From contig MBPM02000050.1 of assembly GCA_001695595.3 (NCBI GenBank), positions 310,001 through 374,000 of the forward strand: a stretch of 64,000 bases of DNA. The letters are read 5' to 3'. The position numbers and the translations under genes were made by a program. This stretch comes from Plasmopara viticola (Eukaryota > Oomycota > Peronosporomycetes > Peronosporales > Peronosporaceae). The notes beneath the pieces were generated by a model. The model searched no databases. It was given only the letters and a program-made list of their open reading frames with translations, and was not told the origin of the DNA. Below are positions 44,865-56,185 of this stretch, piece by piece; position 1 is the stretch's first letter; each line of letters begins with the position of its first letter.

Positions 44865-46181
44865 CACCGTCCCTGCTCTCTAGCTTCTTCGTCTTCGGAG
44901 TAAAGTTCCACGAATTATTAGTTGTGACCGCGGGCGCCGCAGTTGATATGAGCATTAAGTGCATACTTTTCAGATCTATCAACAATAATAATTATCGCAT
45001 ATTACGCTGTTAAGGCATCGGATAACTCAAAGTATTATAAAGGATATCTATTACCCCAAAGCGTACTCATCAACTTTGCACTTTACGAGTGTCCGTTGTA
45101 GGCCTCTTCTCGAGTGGAGTGTTTGAATCGAGTTGGTACAAATGAAGCACTGCACCAGCTTAGCCCACAATAGATAATGCGCGTGTTTTTGGCACCACAT
45201 GTGAGCCTGTGTATGGATTTAATGTAGCGCTGTAAGAACCCAGAAGACAAGGGTGGCTAACGCCATAGGAGTACGTGATATATCGCCTACCCTCTTAAGC
45301 CTTTCTTCTTTTCGTTTCCTTCCTTCAAGGCCTTTCATCCTCACGTCCTGCATTATAAACGCTTAGACGTTGCTGACGAGCTGACGATTTTGATATTGGT
45401 ACTGCTGATTCTTTCGTGAGCGACGTTGTCGTAACGCCAAACCTATCGCGGTCGTCAACAAGTAGGGCTATTGTCGTCACAGGTGATCTCGATAGTGGCA
45501 TAGGCTCATTTCATTCTAGATAACGCGTTGCTGTCAGCGTAACGTTCCGTTGTGTACACAAAGAGGGTCTCATAAAAAAGCAACTTTCTTCCGACTTAAT
45601 GTCAAGTTGTATAATATCCTCTTGCAAGACTTTGAGTCCAACGTTCTATTTGTAGTCCTTACGGCCTAGAGACAGAAGTGGTTGCTTGACGCTCCCTTCA
45701 GCCTCGTGGCTACAAAGACGCTCGTCCATCTGCAACAGAAGGACGACATCTTAAAGCACTCTCGTCAATACATATTAGGCATTGAAGGCCATTACAGCGT
45801 CACGTACGAGCAAGATTCAAATAATGTTTTGGGGAAAATGCTTCGTATACCAAAGACGTATTGCTTTCCCGTCTAAGCTAAAGTTTAAAATCTATTTTTG
45901 TTGTCAGCATCATCTTCTGCACGCGCGTTCACGTCATTTGTAAACTCGCCTTGGCGATAATATCTCATGAAAAGTAGAAGCTTTAAATAAAGCAAGAAAG
46001 AAAGTAACGACAGGGTCGTCTAAGGAATGGGCCTTGTACTTGTTGAGAAAGTAAAAAGAACAATAGCTTATCGTTGTGTGGACACAATTAAGCAAGGACC
46101 AACTAAAATTACAATCACTTCGTATTTTTGATCGCTTGGATACAATCATTTTGACATTTTCATAATCACCACACATTTACG
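44865..46181. other. Intergenic between Copia and repeat-protein gene
   Basis: No supported gene. Short plus frames (45682-45876) and a minus frame (45934-46176) show nothing recognisable. Its right end carries the likely core promoter of the downstream gene. Confidence 0.4.
46146..46160 (+). promoter_or_regulatory. Inr/FPR-like core promoter element
   Basis: TCATTTTGACATTTT resembles the oomycete initiator plus flanking region (roughly TCATTYYNCAWTTT) with one extra base. It ends 21 bp before the ATG of the helicase-associated-repeat gene, a common distance. Consensus is from general knowledge; use as a start site is inferred. Confidence 0.5.
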
Positions 46182-48407
46182 ATGAAACGCTTAGTGTCTT
46201 TAGGTGTGCGGACTTTACGACGAGCTCCAGCGCCATTGCAGCACCGCCTGTTCGTGTCAGAAGCTCTATCTGTGCCCAAGTCGGATCGTGATCGCGAATT
46301 TCTGGCAGCTTTGCAGGTTTTCTATCGTCAAGAAGGTCACTTTACAGTCCCATACGAATTTGTTGTGCCTACCCCTCCCACCAACGTCGACTCTGCTGCG
46401 TTCCCATGGCCACAAGAGACTTGGGGCATGGATCTTGGCAACCGTTTGCGTCTCTTCACTCGTGGTCGCTGTAGTCCATTCAAGTGCGAGTTACTACGCA
46501 CAATTGGATTTCCATTCGATGACTGGAAGAGTTACGTGTGGGAGATGCAAATTATTCCGTCGCTCAAAGTTTTTCAAGAACAAGAAGGCCATCTTTTTGT
46601 CCGTCAGAAATTTCAAGTGCCAATTGGTGACAGCAAGTGGCCACGTTCTACCTGGGGCGTTAAACTTGGCTCTCAGTGCCAGTTATTGCGTCGAGATGGC
46701 GCTACTAATCTGTCGGAGCAGCGGAGGCGTCAGTTGGATGACATGGGATTTATCTGGAGTGATACTCAATGGAAGTGGCGTATGCAGTTTCTTAAAGCCG
46801 TGGAACACTACCGGAAACTCTATGGACATTGCTCAGTCCACCACACTTTCGTAGTGTCTTTAAAAGATCCGTTTTGGCCAAGTGTAAGCTGGGGATACCG
46901 ACTCGGACGTGCTGTAGCCAAGGTAAAAGCCAATACGGAAGAACATGCTATGACACCGCGAGCTATGGCAGATCTGAGACGATTGAATTTCTTTGAGGAC
47001 GGACTCGCTCTTGAGATTTGGCAAGAAGCTTTACTACCATGCCTAGAGCTCTACCCACGTTTGTATGGGGATACTTTCATTCCAATAAACTTTATCGTTC
47101 CCAGTGAAGATCCGTGGCCAGAACGTGCGTGGGGGATGAACCTTGGCTACATTGTCAAAACGATCAATTCTAAATACATTTTTAGAGACGAAATGCATAG
47201 TGACAAACCAAAACTAAAGCAACTTGGCTACGCGTGGCAGTCACTTTTTGGAAAATGGGCCAAGGATTTTCTACCGACATTGCGATTGTTTAAAGGCAAG
47301 TTTCATCATTGCGATGTGCCGTCGTGGTGGGTCGTACCGACAAATGATGAGTCGTGGCCTCCGGCCTTGCGTGGGTATCACTTGGGAAAGAACGTGGTGC
47401 GAGTCCGACGCAGTGGACGTGGTAGTTCTGACGTGACTGACGTACTGTCGGAATTGGATGCTCTTGGTTTCAAGTTTAATGCATTCGAAAGCAATTTCGT
47501 TGACCGGGTTTTACCGGCCCTTGAAGTGTACGCAGAAAAGTATGGAGACACGCACGTACCTCAAGGTTTCATCGTGCCATCCGACGAAACGTGGCCGCGT
47601 CCGTCATGGGGAACGAAACTGGGTCACACGGTGCGCAACATTCGCAACCGGCAACAACACGCACAACATGTTGAAGTCTACCGCGATCGTTTGGAAAAAA
47701 TTGGGTTTGTGTGGAGCATTTACAAGTCGACAGCTGCTACGAAGCGCGATATTGTTGATCCGAGCGTCAAAGTGTTCAAGGAGATTAATGGTGAAGATGC
47801 AGAAGTGCCTCGCAGCTTTGTCGTGCCTGCAGACGACTCACGGTATCCTAAAGTTGCGAAGAGCTTTGAGCTGGGCGCATGGCTTACGCAATACAAGAAG
47901 CGCACGACAGGATTATTGCCGTTTCAGACACAAGAAGGCAAGAGAAAAGCAATTGCAGTGACTGACAAACGTCGGCATGCTTATGGCAGTTCGCAAGAAA
48001 AACTTACGCCATATGCGGAACAGTATTGGAACGACGTGTTGCTCTCTTCATTTCAAGCTTATGCTGAGCAACATGGCAGTTGTGAAGACATGGACGGTGG
48101 CTTTATTGTTCCACGTGAAAAACCGTACCCAGAATCTGCTTGGGGAATAAATTTGGGGCTTCGATTGCGTCATGTACGTCACGGCATTCGTTATGCGAGG
48201 GAGGTTGCTAAGTACAAGGAGGTGCTGCTCGAGATAGGGGTATTACGAGATGGAGACGGCATTGCGGTAGCCCAAGAAAAAGATAGTGGTAGGAGGGATC
48301 GCAGCTTTGACGATGACACCGATGAATTTGATGATGACGAAGACTGCGTGGTTGACGAGGACGACGAGGACGACGAGGAAGATGATGATGAAAGAGACGA
48401 ACAATGA
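46182..48407 (+). CDS. Helicase-associated-repeat protein, likely organelle-targeted
   Basis: Single-exon gene of 741 residues. It has about eight repeats of roughly 70-90 residues with the helicase-associated pattern. Each has a helix ending in Y/F, then H-x-x-VP-x-x-F-x-VP, then WPxxxWGxxLG and a basic helix ending LGFxW (for example VPQGFIVPSDETWPRPSWG and LLPCLELYPRLYGD). Repeats 3, 5 and 7 are the most diverged. In other proteins this module sits beside helicases and is thought to bind nucleic acid; no helicase motif is present here. The N-terminus MKRLVSLGVRTLRRAPAPLQ is Arg-rich without acids, like a mitochondrial targeting peptide. The C-terminus is an acidic Asp/Glu run. Convergent with the FYVE-GAF gene. 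Confidence 0.82.
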   Translation: MKRLVSLGVRTLRRAPAPLQHRLFVSEALSVPKSDRDREFLAALQVFYRQEGHFTVPYEFVVPTPPTNVDSAAFPWPQETWGMDLGNRLRLFTRGRCSPFKCELLRTIGFPFDDWKSYVWEMQIIPSLKVFQEQEGHLFVRQKFQVPIGDSKWPRSTWGVKLGSQCQLLRRDGATNLSEQRRRQLDDMGFIWSDTQWKWRMQFLKAVEHYRKLYGHCSVHHTFVVSLKDPFWPSVSWGYRLGRAVAKVKANTEEHAMTPRAMADLRRLNFFEDGLALEIWQEALLPCLELYPRLYGDTFIPINFIVPSEDPWPERAWGMNLGYIVKTINSKYIFRDEMHSDKPKLKQLGYAWQSLFGKWAKDFLPTLRLFKGKFHHCDVPSWWVVPTNDESWPPALRGYHLGKNVVRVRRSGRGSSDVTDVLSELDALGFKFNAFESNFVDRVLPALEVYAEKYGDTHVPQGFIVPSDETWPRPSWGTKLGHTVRNIRNRQQHAQHVEVYRDRLEKIGFVWSIYKSTAATKRDIVDPSVKVFKEINGEDAEVPRSFVVPADDSRYPKVAKSFELGAWLTQYKKRTTGLLPFQTQEGKRKAIAVTDKRRHAYGSSQEKLTPYAEQYWNDVLLSSFQAYAEQHGSCEDMDGGFIVPREKPYPESAWGINLGLRLRHVRHGIRYAREVAKYKEVLLEIGVLRDGDGIAVAQEKDSGRRDRSFDDDTDEFDDDEDCVVDEDDEDDEEDDDERDEQ

Positions 48408-48592
48408 TGAAAAGCACGCTTACCTAGTGTTGCAATGAGTCATAGGCACTCACTCTCGCTGTTTTAAGACTTGGTAGGAAGTCGAAAAATCTGAGATTAT
48501 TGTAATCAAGTGCCTCGAGACATGACGTTGCGCAGTGTTCGAAAGACGTTGATCAAATAATGCACTGGATTAGTATACTTGGAGCCAACTAA

Positions 48593-50317
48593 CTATAAAT
48601 TTGCAGGATGTCGCGTGCGAGGGTGTGGCATGCTATGCATATTTCGTGTAGACAAGATGCTTTCAATCCTGAAGATAGTGTTTTCGATCGAACTGATACG
48701 TGACGAGTGCTGTGCAAGAGTGGCCATCATCGTGCTGTGCTGCCGAGCGAGAAGGCTTTGTGTGGTTGTAATGCGATTCAAAAGCTCAAAGCAAGACGAC
48801 TCAAGACCTTGAGGTTGTATAGGAGCTGTCTCAGCTGGTGCGGTGATTGTAGGCTCTACACCCACAAGATCCGCGATACTGAGCTTTGCGTTGGTTGAAG
48901 TAGGGGCTTTCGTTGAGGCTGAAGACGAGGGTGTCACGCTTGGATTTAAATGTTTGTAACGCGGCGTTGCATTTGAAGCGGACGAGAGTGCTTGCGAACG
49001 TAGGTGTCGTCGCCGGGATCCTCGATCGCCGCCGGTTGACGACAGACTGGGCGTGTTTGCACAAGGTAGAAAGTCTCCGTCTTCCAGTTCTTCAGGAACG
49101 CTCTCCAGCGAAGCCGCACCAAATTCAGAGAACGACGGCATTGATTTTCGACATTTAACAAGACAAGAAGACGGGTTGATAGACGACATTAAATTTTCGC
49201 GTTGTAGCAGCTGTTGTTCAACGGTGGAAGACGCGTACGAAAGCACATCCATTGCTTGCAGTGGCAAACTCTGTTTTAGCTTTGAATCCATAACAAACAC
49301 TGAGCCAATGACAATATTTGTAATAGGGTCACAAATCGGTGTTGAAGCGTAGAAGCGAATGTTGGCCGAGCCCGTTACTAGTGGGTTGTGGCTAAATCGA
49401 GGGTCTTTGGTGGCGTCCATGACGATCGTCGGCAGCGACGTTTGTAGCAATTGCGAACAAAAGGCGATTTCACGAGGCAGGTCTGCCTGTGCAATGCCAA
49501 ACCGTGCTTTGTACCATTGACGAGTTTCATCCATAAAAGCAACGGCAGCCACGTTGCAGTCAAAAATCTGTCGCACAAGTTCGCACACTGCATCGTATTC
49601 TTTCTCAGGTTCCGTGTCGAGTACGTTCAAGCGAGTAAGGCTTTCGTGTCTTTGAGCCTCGTAAGTCTTCGGTTGTTCATGTTGCGACACAAGATCAGTG
49701 TCGTTCATCGAGCGTCCTCGACGACTTCCTCTTTGACTAATTAACATCATCAAATTGCCATATTGATTAGAACTATTGATGTCACTCTCGGGCTCGCTCA
49801 CGCACTCGCTACTGGAGAAATCCGAATAGTGGCTACACACTGACGTGCTCGACGTTAAGTTACTATCCAAATGAATTCTTTTCTTGGCCTGAGGATCCTT
49901 TTGAAGCAAAATGACTTCTGTCTCGTCTTCTTTCTCCATGGAGTCCTTGCGCTCCATGACCGGAACACTGGCGTGAATATTGTCACTCTCAGCAACGAGC
50001 ATGGCCTTGTCAATGCAATCAAAACACAGTTGGACCGTCACTTCCAACGTTGACGTCACGCGTACTCTACGACGTCGATAGCAACTGGAACAAACAACTT
50101 CACCACACGAGCGACAGTGACGTTTCAGTGAAAAGGGTCGAAATTTACGCGCACAGTAAAAGCAATTGGGTCGTTCCTCTATCTTGACCCAGTTTTCTTT
50201 TCCTAAGAGACGCACTGACGATAAAGTGGACTTGTCGTTCATGATGGTCTCGAGTCGCTCTTCCTCGTTAACGTGATTCGCTGAGAGGCCTCGGGGTCGA
50301 CAATTCCGAGTTGCCAT
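48593..50317 (-). CDS. FYVE-type zinc finger plus GAF domain protein
   Basis: Single-exon gene of 574 residues from ATG 50317 (MATRNCRPRG). The open frame upstream has no other ATG. Residues about 43-103 are a FYVE-like finger (CFYCARKF, LKRHCRSCGEVVC, CFDCIDKA). The core reads LKRHCR rather than RRHHCR and the N-terminal tryptophan motif is WVKIEER, so phosphoinositide-3-phosphate binding may be weakened. Residues about 229-374 form a GAF domain (LNVLDTEPEKEYDAVCELVR, FCSQLLQTSLPTIVMDA, YASTPICDP), a small-molecule or redox sensor fold. A Ser-rich linker and a C-terminal coiled coil follow. FYVE-GAF proteins are a known abundant group in oomycetes. A membrane-linked sensing role is inferred. 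Confidence 0.85.
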   Translation of the reverse strand: MATRNCRPRGLSANHVNEEERLETIMNDKSTLSSVRLLGKENWVKIEERPNCFYCARKFRPFSLKRHCRSCGEVVCSSCYRRRRVRVTSTLEVTVQLCFDCIDKAMLVAESDNIHASVPVMERKDSMEKEDETEVILLQKDPQAKKRIHLDSNLTSSTSVCSHYSDFSSSECVSEPESDINSSNQYGNLMMLISQRGSRRGRSMNDTDLVSQHEQPKTYEAQRHESLTRLNVLDTEPEKEYDAVCELVRQIFDCNVAAVAFMDETRQWYKARFGIAQADLPREIAFCSQLLQTSLPTIVMDATKDPRFSHNPLVTGSANIRFYASTPICDPITNIVIGSVFVMDSKLKQSLPLQAMDVLSYASSTVEQQLLQRENLMSSINPSSCLVKCRKSMPSFSEFGAASLESVPEELEDGDFLPCANTPSLSSTGGDRGSRRRHLRSQALSSASNATPRYKHLNPSVTPSSSASTKAPTSTNAKLSIADLVGVEPTITAPAETAPIQPQGLESSCFELLNRITTTQSLLARQHSTMMATLAQHSSRISSIENTIFRIESILSTRNMHSMPHPRTRHPANL

Positions 50318-50357
50318 ACTCCACTCAGTCAAGCGAGTCGGACAAATAAATACTCGA

Positions 50358-50374
50358 CAAGAGTAAAAGTGAGC
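50358..50374 (-). promoter_or_regulatory. Inr-like element of FYVE-GAF gene
   Basis: On the minus strand GCTCACTTTTACTCTTG resembles the oomycete initiator (GCTCAYTTY...) and lies about 40 bp before the ATG. Assignment by sequence resemblance only. Confidence 0.45.
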
Positions 50375-53300
50375 AGTCCAGGCGAAAAAATCACCCACCG
50401 ACTGCACAACACGGAGGAGGACTGTTGGATAAATTAGCACTCATTTATGTCATGTGGGAGGGAGCCCCATATGGCGGTAGAGTAGCTGTTCGTATGTACG
50501 CATGGACTTTCTATCTGTCACTACTATACCTCACTGTTACGTGACTTAAAACCTCTTCCGATTAGAAATGATACACAGGATATTAGTCTGACCTCTAAAG
50601 CCGACAAACGTGAAATTATTGTTAGGTTTTCTATTGGATGTATATATGGTAGGATTGCGCCACCACCATTCATAACAACTTGTCTTGTCCAGCTGTGGCA
50701 ATCTGTACACCATTTGTCTCCTCTTTTACATGAACATCAGCATTTACACCTGGGAGAGAGGGTTGCATCCTTCACGGCGTCTTTTAATACGCGACTTCCT
50801 CTTAGATCAAGCCCTATAATTATATATAATAAAACAATTGAGCGGAGAAGAGTACCTCAAAAACCGGAGGAAGTAATATTAAAAGCATGGCAACACCTTC
50901 TCGAATTAAACTAGTGATATTATTCAGCAGCAAAAGAATATTGGTAGTTCTTGGCTGTATCAGAGTATACATTGCGACAGTATACATTTCTAACAAAAAG
51001 GCCATGCACGTTGTGTACCACGTTATGACAAAAACTGGTTACTGCTTACGAAGAATCAACGAGATCTCTTTGTCGACGCACAATTATATATCACGTCAGC
51101 CGCCAAAACTACATTGGTTTACGGGCACCACAAGAAACCAACCAGCACACTTTTTAGAGATCGTCGAGTTTGTTCGGTAAAATGTATCGAGATTGGAAAG
51201 TCATGAGCGACCTTTTGTGTTTCATTTAATACGCCGTGTTACGATACTTGTCACACAGCCTAGTATCACATGACAGTCTCGTTCTTCTCTCAAAGAGCAC
51301 AAAAGATCTTGTTCATTTTGTAAGAGCGAGAAGACACTTTCAACGAATAGCTCACGTACGAGGCAGTGCGAGATCCTGCCCATATAAATTGCGTCTTAAC
51401 AATCATTTCCGAAGCAGCACCCGTGCGTTACGTAAGTTGTGTCGTGCTTGCAAGCATGTAGTGACGACCGAGATTTATTACAGTACTACACATCAATGTT
51501 TGGATTTTGTGACTCATTCTTATGTGGTCTTTCGCCACTTTTTTTTGCTCAATAATAAGCGTAAAAAATCATTCAGCAAAATAAACGAGCACCAAAGGCT
51601 TTAGGTCGACGAGCTGCTGCTTGAGTACGTGCTTACGTTGTCGCAGTCGATCAGCGACTATGTCAGCTCAAACTTTCTTGTTTTACCAAAGTGTCCTTGT
51701 CCAGGTACCAAGCTTGTGGCGAAACGTGGTTTGACCTCTCTGTACCTTATTTGTAGACGACTTTGTTAATCCTTGTTGCTTTATCTAGCGGTCTGTTTGA
51801 ATACGAGGTCTTCACCGAGTGCGTTTCTCTTCTTGTTCTCGCATGTATCGACGCAACACCACGGAAAAGTGAATGTAGATTCAATCGTTGTTTTGCATTC
51901 GAGCCCACTTGCCGCTTGTCTGGCAATGAGATTGTTCGCCATTCCTTAAATCGCTCGTTGTTTGTAAAAAAGCCCACCGTTGATCTTTCTACTATTGTAA
52001 CGATTCTTTTCTTTCCCGTTTTGACTCCTTCAGAGGTCCCACGAGATGTTGCATTTCCCATCCCGAAAACGTGAAGGACAACGTCCAAAAAAAATATTCA
52101 AATCTTTTCAACGAAAGTGCTGACGACCCAAACTCTTGCAATTGTTACAGGGCACGAAGTCGATGCTTTGAAGTGCCAATGGCATCACAGCCACGCCTAG
52201 CCGCTTCAAATTTGCTCGCCTTCGTCCCAATCTATCCTCGCTTTCATTTGATGGCCGATCAGGACGCGAGGACCATTCAAGAGCTTTTCAAACACTCTTT
52301 CATATTCAACATTGTCGGCTGTTGCCATCGACATAACGATCGACTTTACCTTTAACAATACTTAAAAATATTATTGCGCAGAGCGTTCCGCCGCACTCTG
52401 GTGCTTTCGTTTTGTGTTACGAAAGCATGCCAACCCGCACTATTATTCACGACAATTTGAAGACAACTCTCATGCCTCCTAGACCAATATTTACTGTTTT
52501 GTAGCTCCCCGTGAAATGGCTAAATCTATCCCTGATCGTGAATATGAGACCATCACAGGATCAGCGTAATGGGTAGGCTGTTTTTGTTATAGTTAAGAGA
52601 TAATTTGTCTGTCGCAAGGTTTTGGATACTAAGTGAAATTTCATTCGCATGCAATATGAGGTCACGATATGACTTCTCGGTGTTCACGAAAAGACCGCGA
52701 TGTAATGTTTGCGAAGACTGACAAGTTGTGGTGAAAAATACGACTTATCATTTTTGGGCAGCACTTTATTGCTTAGTGCATTCCAAACCTCAAAGGCCTA
52801 AACCTTTCTAGAAGTAAATTATCGGACAAACTGTAATTCTGGCTTTTGAATATGTCAACACGTAAATTAAGTAAAATTTAATTCCCAGACATGCTAAAGC
52901 TAGAGCAAAAGTCCACTAAACTCGTGCATATGCTACAGGAATCATAACAACTAATTCTCGTTTACGATGGATCAATTCGTGCAAATTACTCATTACCAAG
53001 TAATTTGCAGCTAAAGTTTGAACAGGACTAGCATCTCTAACTACTGACGGAGAAAATTTCCGCATTCGCTAAAAGCTCCAATTTGGCGTCTTTTGAAACA
53101 TTCGCTTCACGTGAAACAAAAAGATTATTGCAGTGATAACTGCATAAGTTCCTACAAAGTCAAGCCGCGCTTTGGCAGCTTTCGCTTCCGCATTGGAGCA
53201 TTGACCATGTTGCAACTTAATGACCGGTCTAAAATGGTCATCTCTGGCATGGCTGGAAAAGAGCGGTTGCCTTCTCTTTTTTGACCGTTTGCGAGCTGCT

Positions 53301-56185
53301 TTATTAAGTGAAAATTAAAAGCGAAGCAATTAAGCTTTTTGGTGGTGATTGCATCTTCTGAAATATTAGGATCACTGCAGTGCTGAAACAGCAGTAGTAT
53401 CTGGTTCGTCCTGTCGATCGACGTGCACAAACGACAACTAAGCGTGTAACTACTTTTTTGAGGCGCTAATGCTTAATTGGCAATGTTGATGACAGCTAAG
53501 TCACCAAGATCTATAAGCTTTCGATCGGTTTACTTCAAATGACACACAGCTTCTCGATCGACACAGCAAATTGTATGCACAAATGACATTGATAGTCAGA
53601 CATATGACTACTGTATGCAGACGTAGATTCTGACTATATACGACCTATTTTTGACAATACGCTCGAAAGCGAATCATTCCTAGCACTTCTTAGAGACACT
53701 GCAACTTTATTTTAAGCTCGCAAGCGTCAGCCAGTGCCAACCTTGTTGAGCTGGGTTCAGTCTACATGTTTTGTTTGCGTTCATTATTATCGATTTTTCG
53801 CTCGAGGTTCTGATTGTCGCTATCGGCTATGACTGAAATTTCTGCCAAAATGCAAGCCAAGTTTCTGTTAATACAAGTGGCGTGAGATGAAGTCGTTGTA
53901 AAAAGCTCTTTCCTTCTTTAAAGGCATAAGGTGAAGCAAAGCGCTCCCGCTCTTGACACCATCTTCCATTCCGTTCATGTTCGTCGAAATTGCTGGCTGA
54001 GGAAGTCGAGGGCAAAAAAATATGTTCGGTAAACTTTGGAGCGAGCTGAGCACTACATTTCTGGCTGGCAAGCGCGCCAATACTTCGGACTAGACAGAAT
54101 CAGCTTTTACATAGGCAATGAAGAAGGTAGCATGTTCACGCTTGATGGACAACATCGAGATTTCTATGATGATATGGCTTACATTGCAATACTACAAAGA
54201 TGATCGAACGAGTGCTAAGTCAAAAGCTGATGCAATTGCATTTTACCTACAATATTTACTCGCCATGATTGAGCGACTATTCAAAGCTGCTACTTATGCC
54301 CGATTGCACGAAATGGGATATAGCTGCACATAAGTAAAGCTCTACTTCGTGGCCGAAAGTGTGTGTTTTGCTTCAGAATTGGCTTGAAAGTCTGGCCAGT
54401 TATACGCTCGGAATAAATTACTATATCTCATGTAGGTCCGCAATAGTGTGAACGCTCTTTCGTTGATGTTTGAAGCATCATATGACCTATATCACGCAGA
54501 ATATGTCACATACTGAGCGTATGACACTCAAGTCTTTGGACTTCTTGTGTCCATCTAAGTCAGCACTTTCCTCCGGAGCTATGTAACTGTTAGATACCAT
54601 CGTCTTTAATTTGTATCATTTCCCAGGAGTTTGCACAACTAGCTGAATTAGCTTTCCATAACACATACCCCATGTTATTTGACTACCTTGTAGTACATCA
54701 TCGGGGCTAAAACAATCGACATTTCTGCGACACAAACTTAGTTTACACTGCTCGAGTACTACACAGCATCACAGATTAAACACATTCTCTTCTCAGATGA
54801 CGATTTGGCCACTCGTGGAGCACACTCGCGCAAAGTGATATCTGCTAAAAGTAAGCAAAATCTGAGCATCATGATCGACTACGACCCGTCGACCTTGACA
54901 TTTGGGGGTAAAGGAGGTAACTTTTTCCTCAACCAAAGTTAAATCCCTGCTTGCAAGTTCGTCGCTGGTATCATCAAGCCAACTTGACGAAAAAAAGCAT
55001 CGGATGTTACCCTGCAGATGCTGTACCTTTGTACACGTTAGAAAGGTATATCTCGTGAGAAATCACAGCCATCTTGCCCTTCGTTGGGATAAACGGATCG
55101 TTTTTTTGCCGCTCACAAAATTGCGAGACTGCAAAGGGTTAGAGCTCAAAATCCCTAAAGCTTCACCCGCGCACCCTTCCAGATCAGTAATTTTATGTAA
55201 CCAACGCGATAGTTGGGCTTGGCAAATTTAAATAGTCAGAGAAAATCGATTGGGGGCGCTTCGAATTCCGCATAGCCAGCACTGGAGTTTTGCACGTAAT
55301 TGGCTTGACCTAATCTCTGCCGAATTGCATAGGAACGTGACGCTGCCATGAATTTAGCTTTTTGGGGTCAAATGTGACTCCACGACCACTTACCAAGCAT
55401 TTAAAAATCTTTTTTTTACACTGTCTTAAAGGCATATCTGTCGGTGTTTTCACAGAGTTTATTGGTTTTCTGAGTATCCGGTGTCGACGGATCTTTTTTA
55501 AAAACGGTCAGACATTGACGAGATGTTTGACAGACTTGTGACCTCACTAACCTTCCTCATAGCACACCGTTAGACTTACTAAATCTAATCGCTGTGAGAG
55601 ATATAGTCAACTTTCTCGTTTAATTTTGATTGTATCCATATGCGATAGCGTGTCCTTCCTTGGAACAGGTGTTTGTGCACTTACCGGTGCGTCTAAATGC
55701 AGAAAGTTGATGATGGCGTGAAAATCACGATTTGACAACGTCAACACTTGCCTTTACGTTGAAAATGGCATTAATGCGCTCGCATTGCTGTCATGTCACT
55801 GACCATTGTCTTCTGACACAGTTTCCTGTGCGTCAATCATGGCCTATCCGGTAAAAACTTATCAGGGATTCCTACAACGATCAACCAAAATTTTGCGATT
55901 CTTTAGGCCGTAAGACAACTTCAAACATCTTAGTCCAAAACGAACACCTACTTGTGACCTTTACATCAGCAAAAAATAAGCAATCTTGAGTCCTTTAAAG
56001 CTATCTCTGGTAGTGTCGCCAATTTGTGTGCATTCGTCATAACACATCAATTAGCTAAACTGGACAAGGTCTCTATGACAACAACGGGAGCGTTCGTGAA
56101 ATTTAGGGATCTTTTTCATACTTGGATTTTCATGTGTGAGCTATCTTGCCCACTTTTTTTGCCTACTCATGCCCCTCGCTTGGGC
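50375..56185. other. Gene-poor stretch
   Basis: Nearly 6 kb with no supported gene. Plus-strand frames at 51236-51770 and 51763-52355 and a frame near 54770-55230 are longer than chance but show stops and no recognisable domain. They may be old transposon debris. I searched by eye for secretion signals with RxLR or LxLFLAK motifs and found none that stands up. Confidence 0.4.

Noticed and set aside
51236..52355. Three plus-strand ORFs in series
   Set aside because: They contain stops between them, unusual composition and no recognisable domain; not enough to call a gene.
54902..55231. 109-codon plus ORF
   Set aside because: No motif and no plausible start; surrounding frames are broken. It may be element debris but is unsupported.
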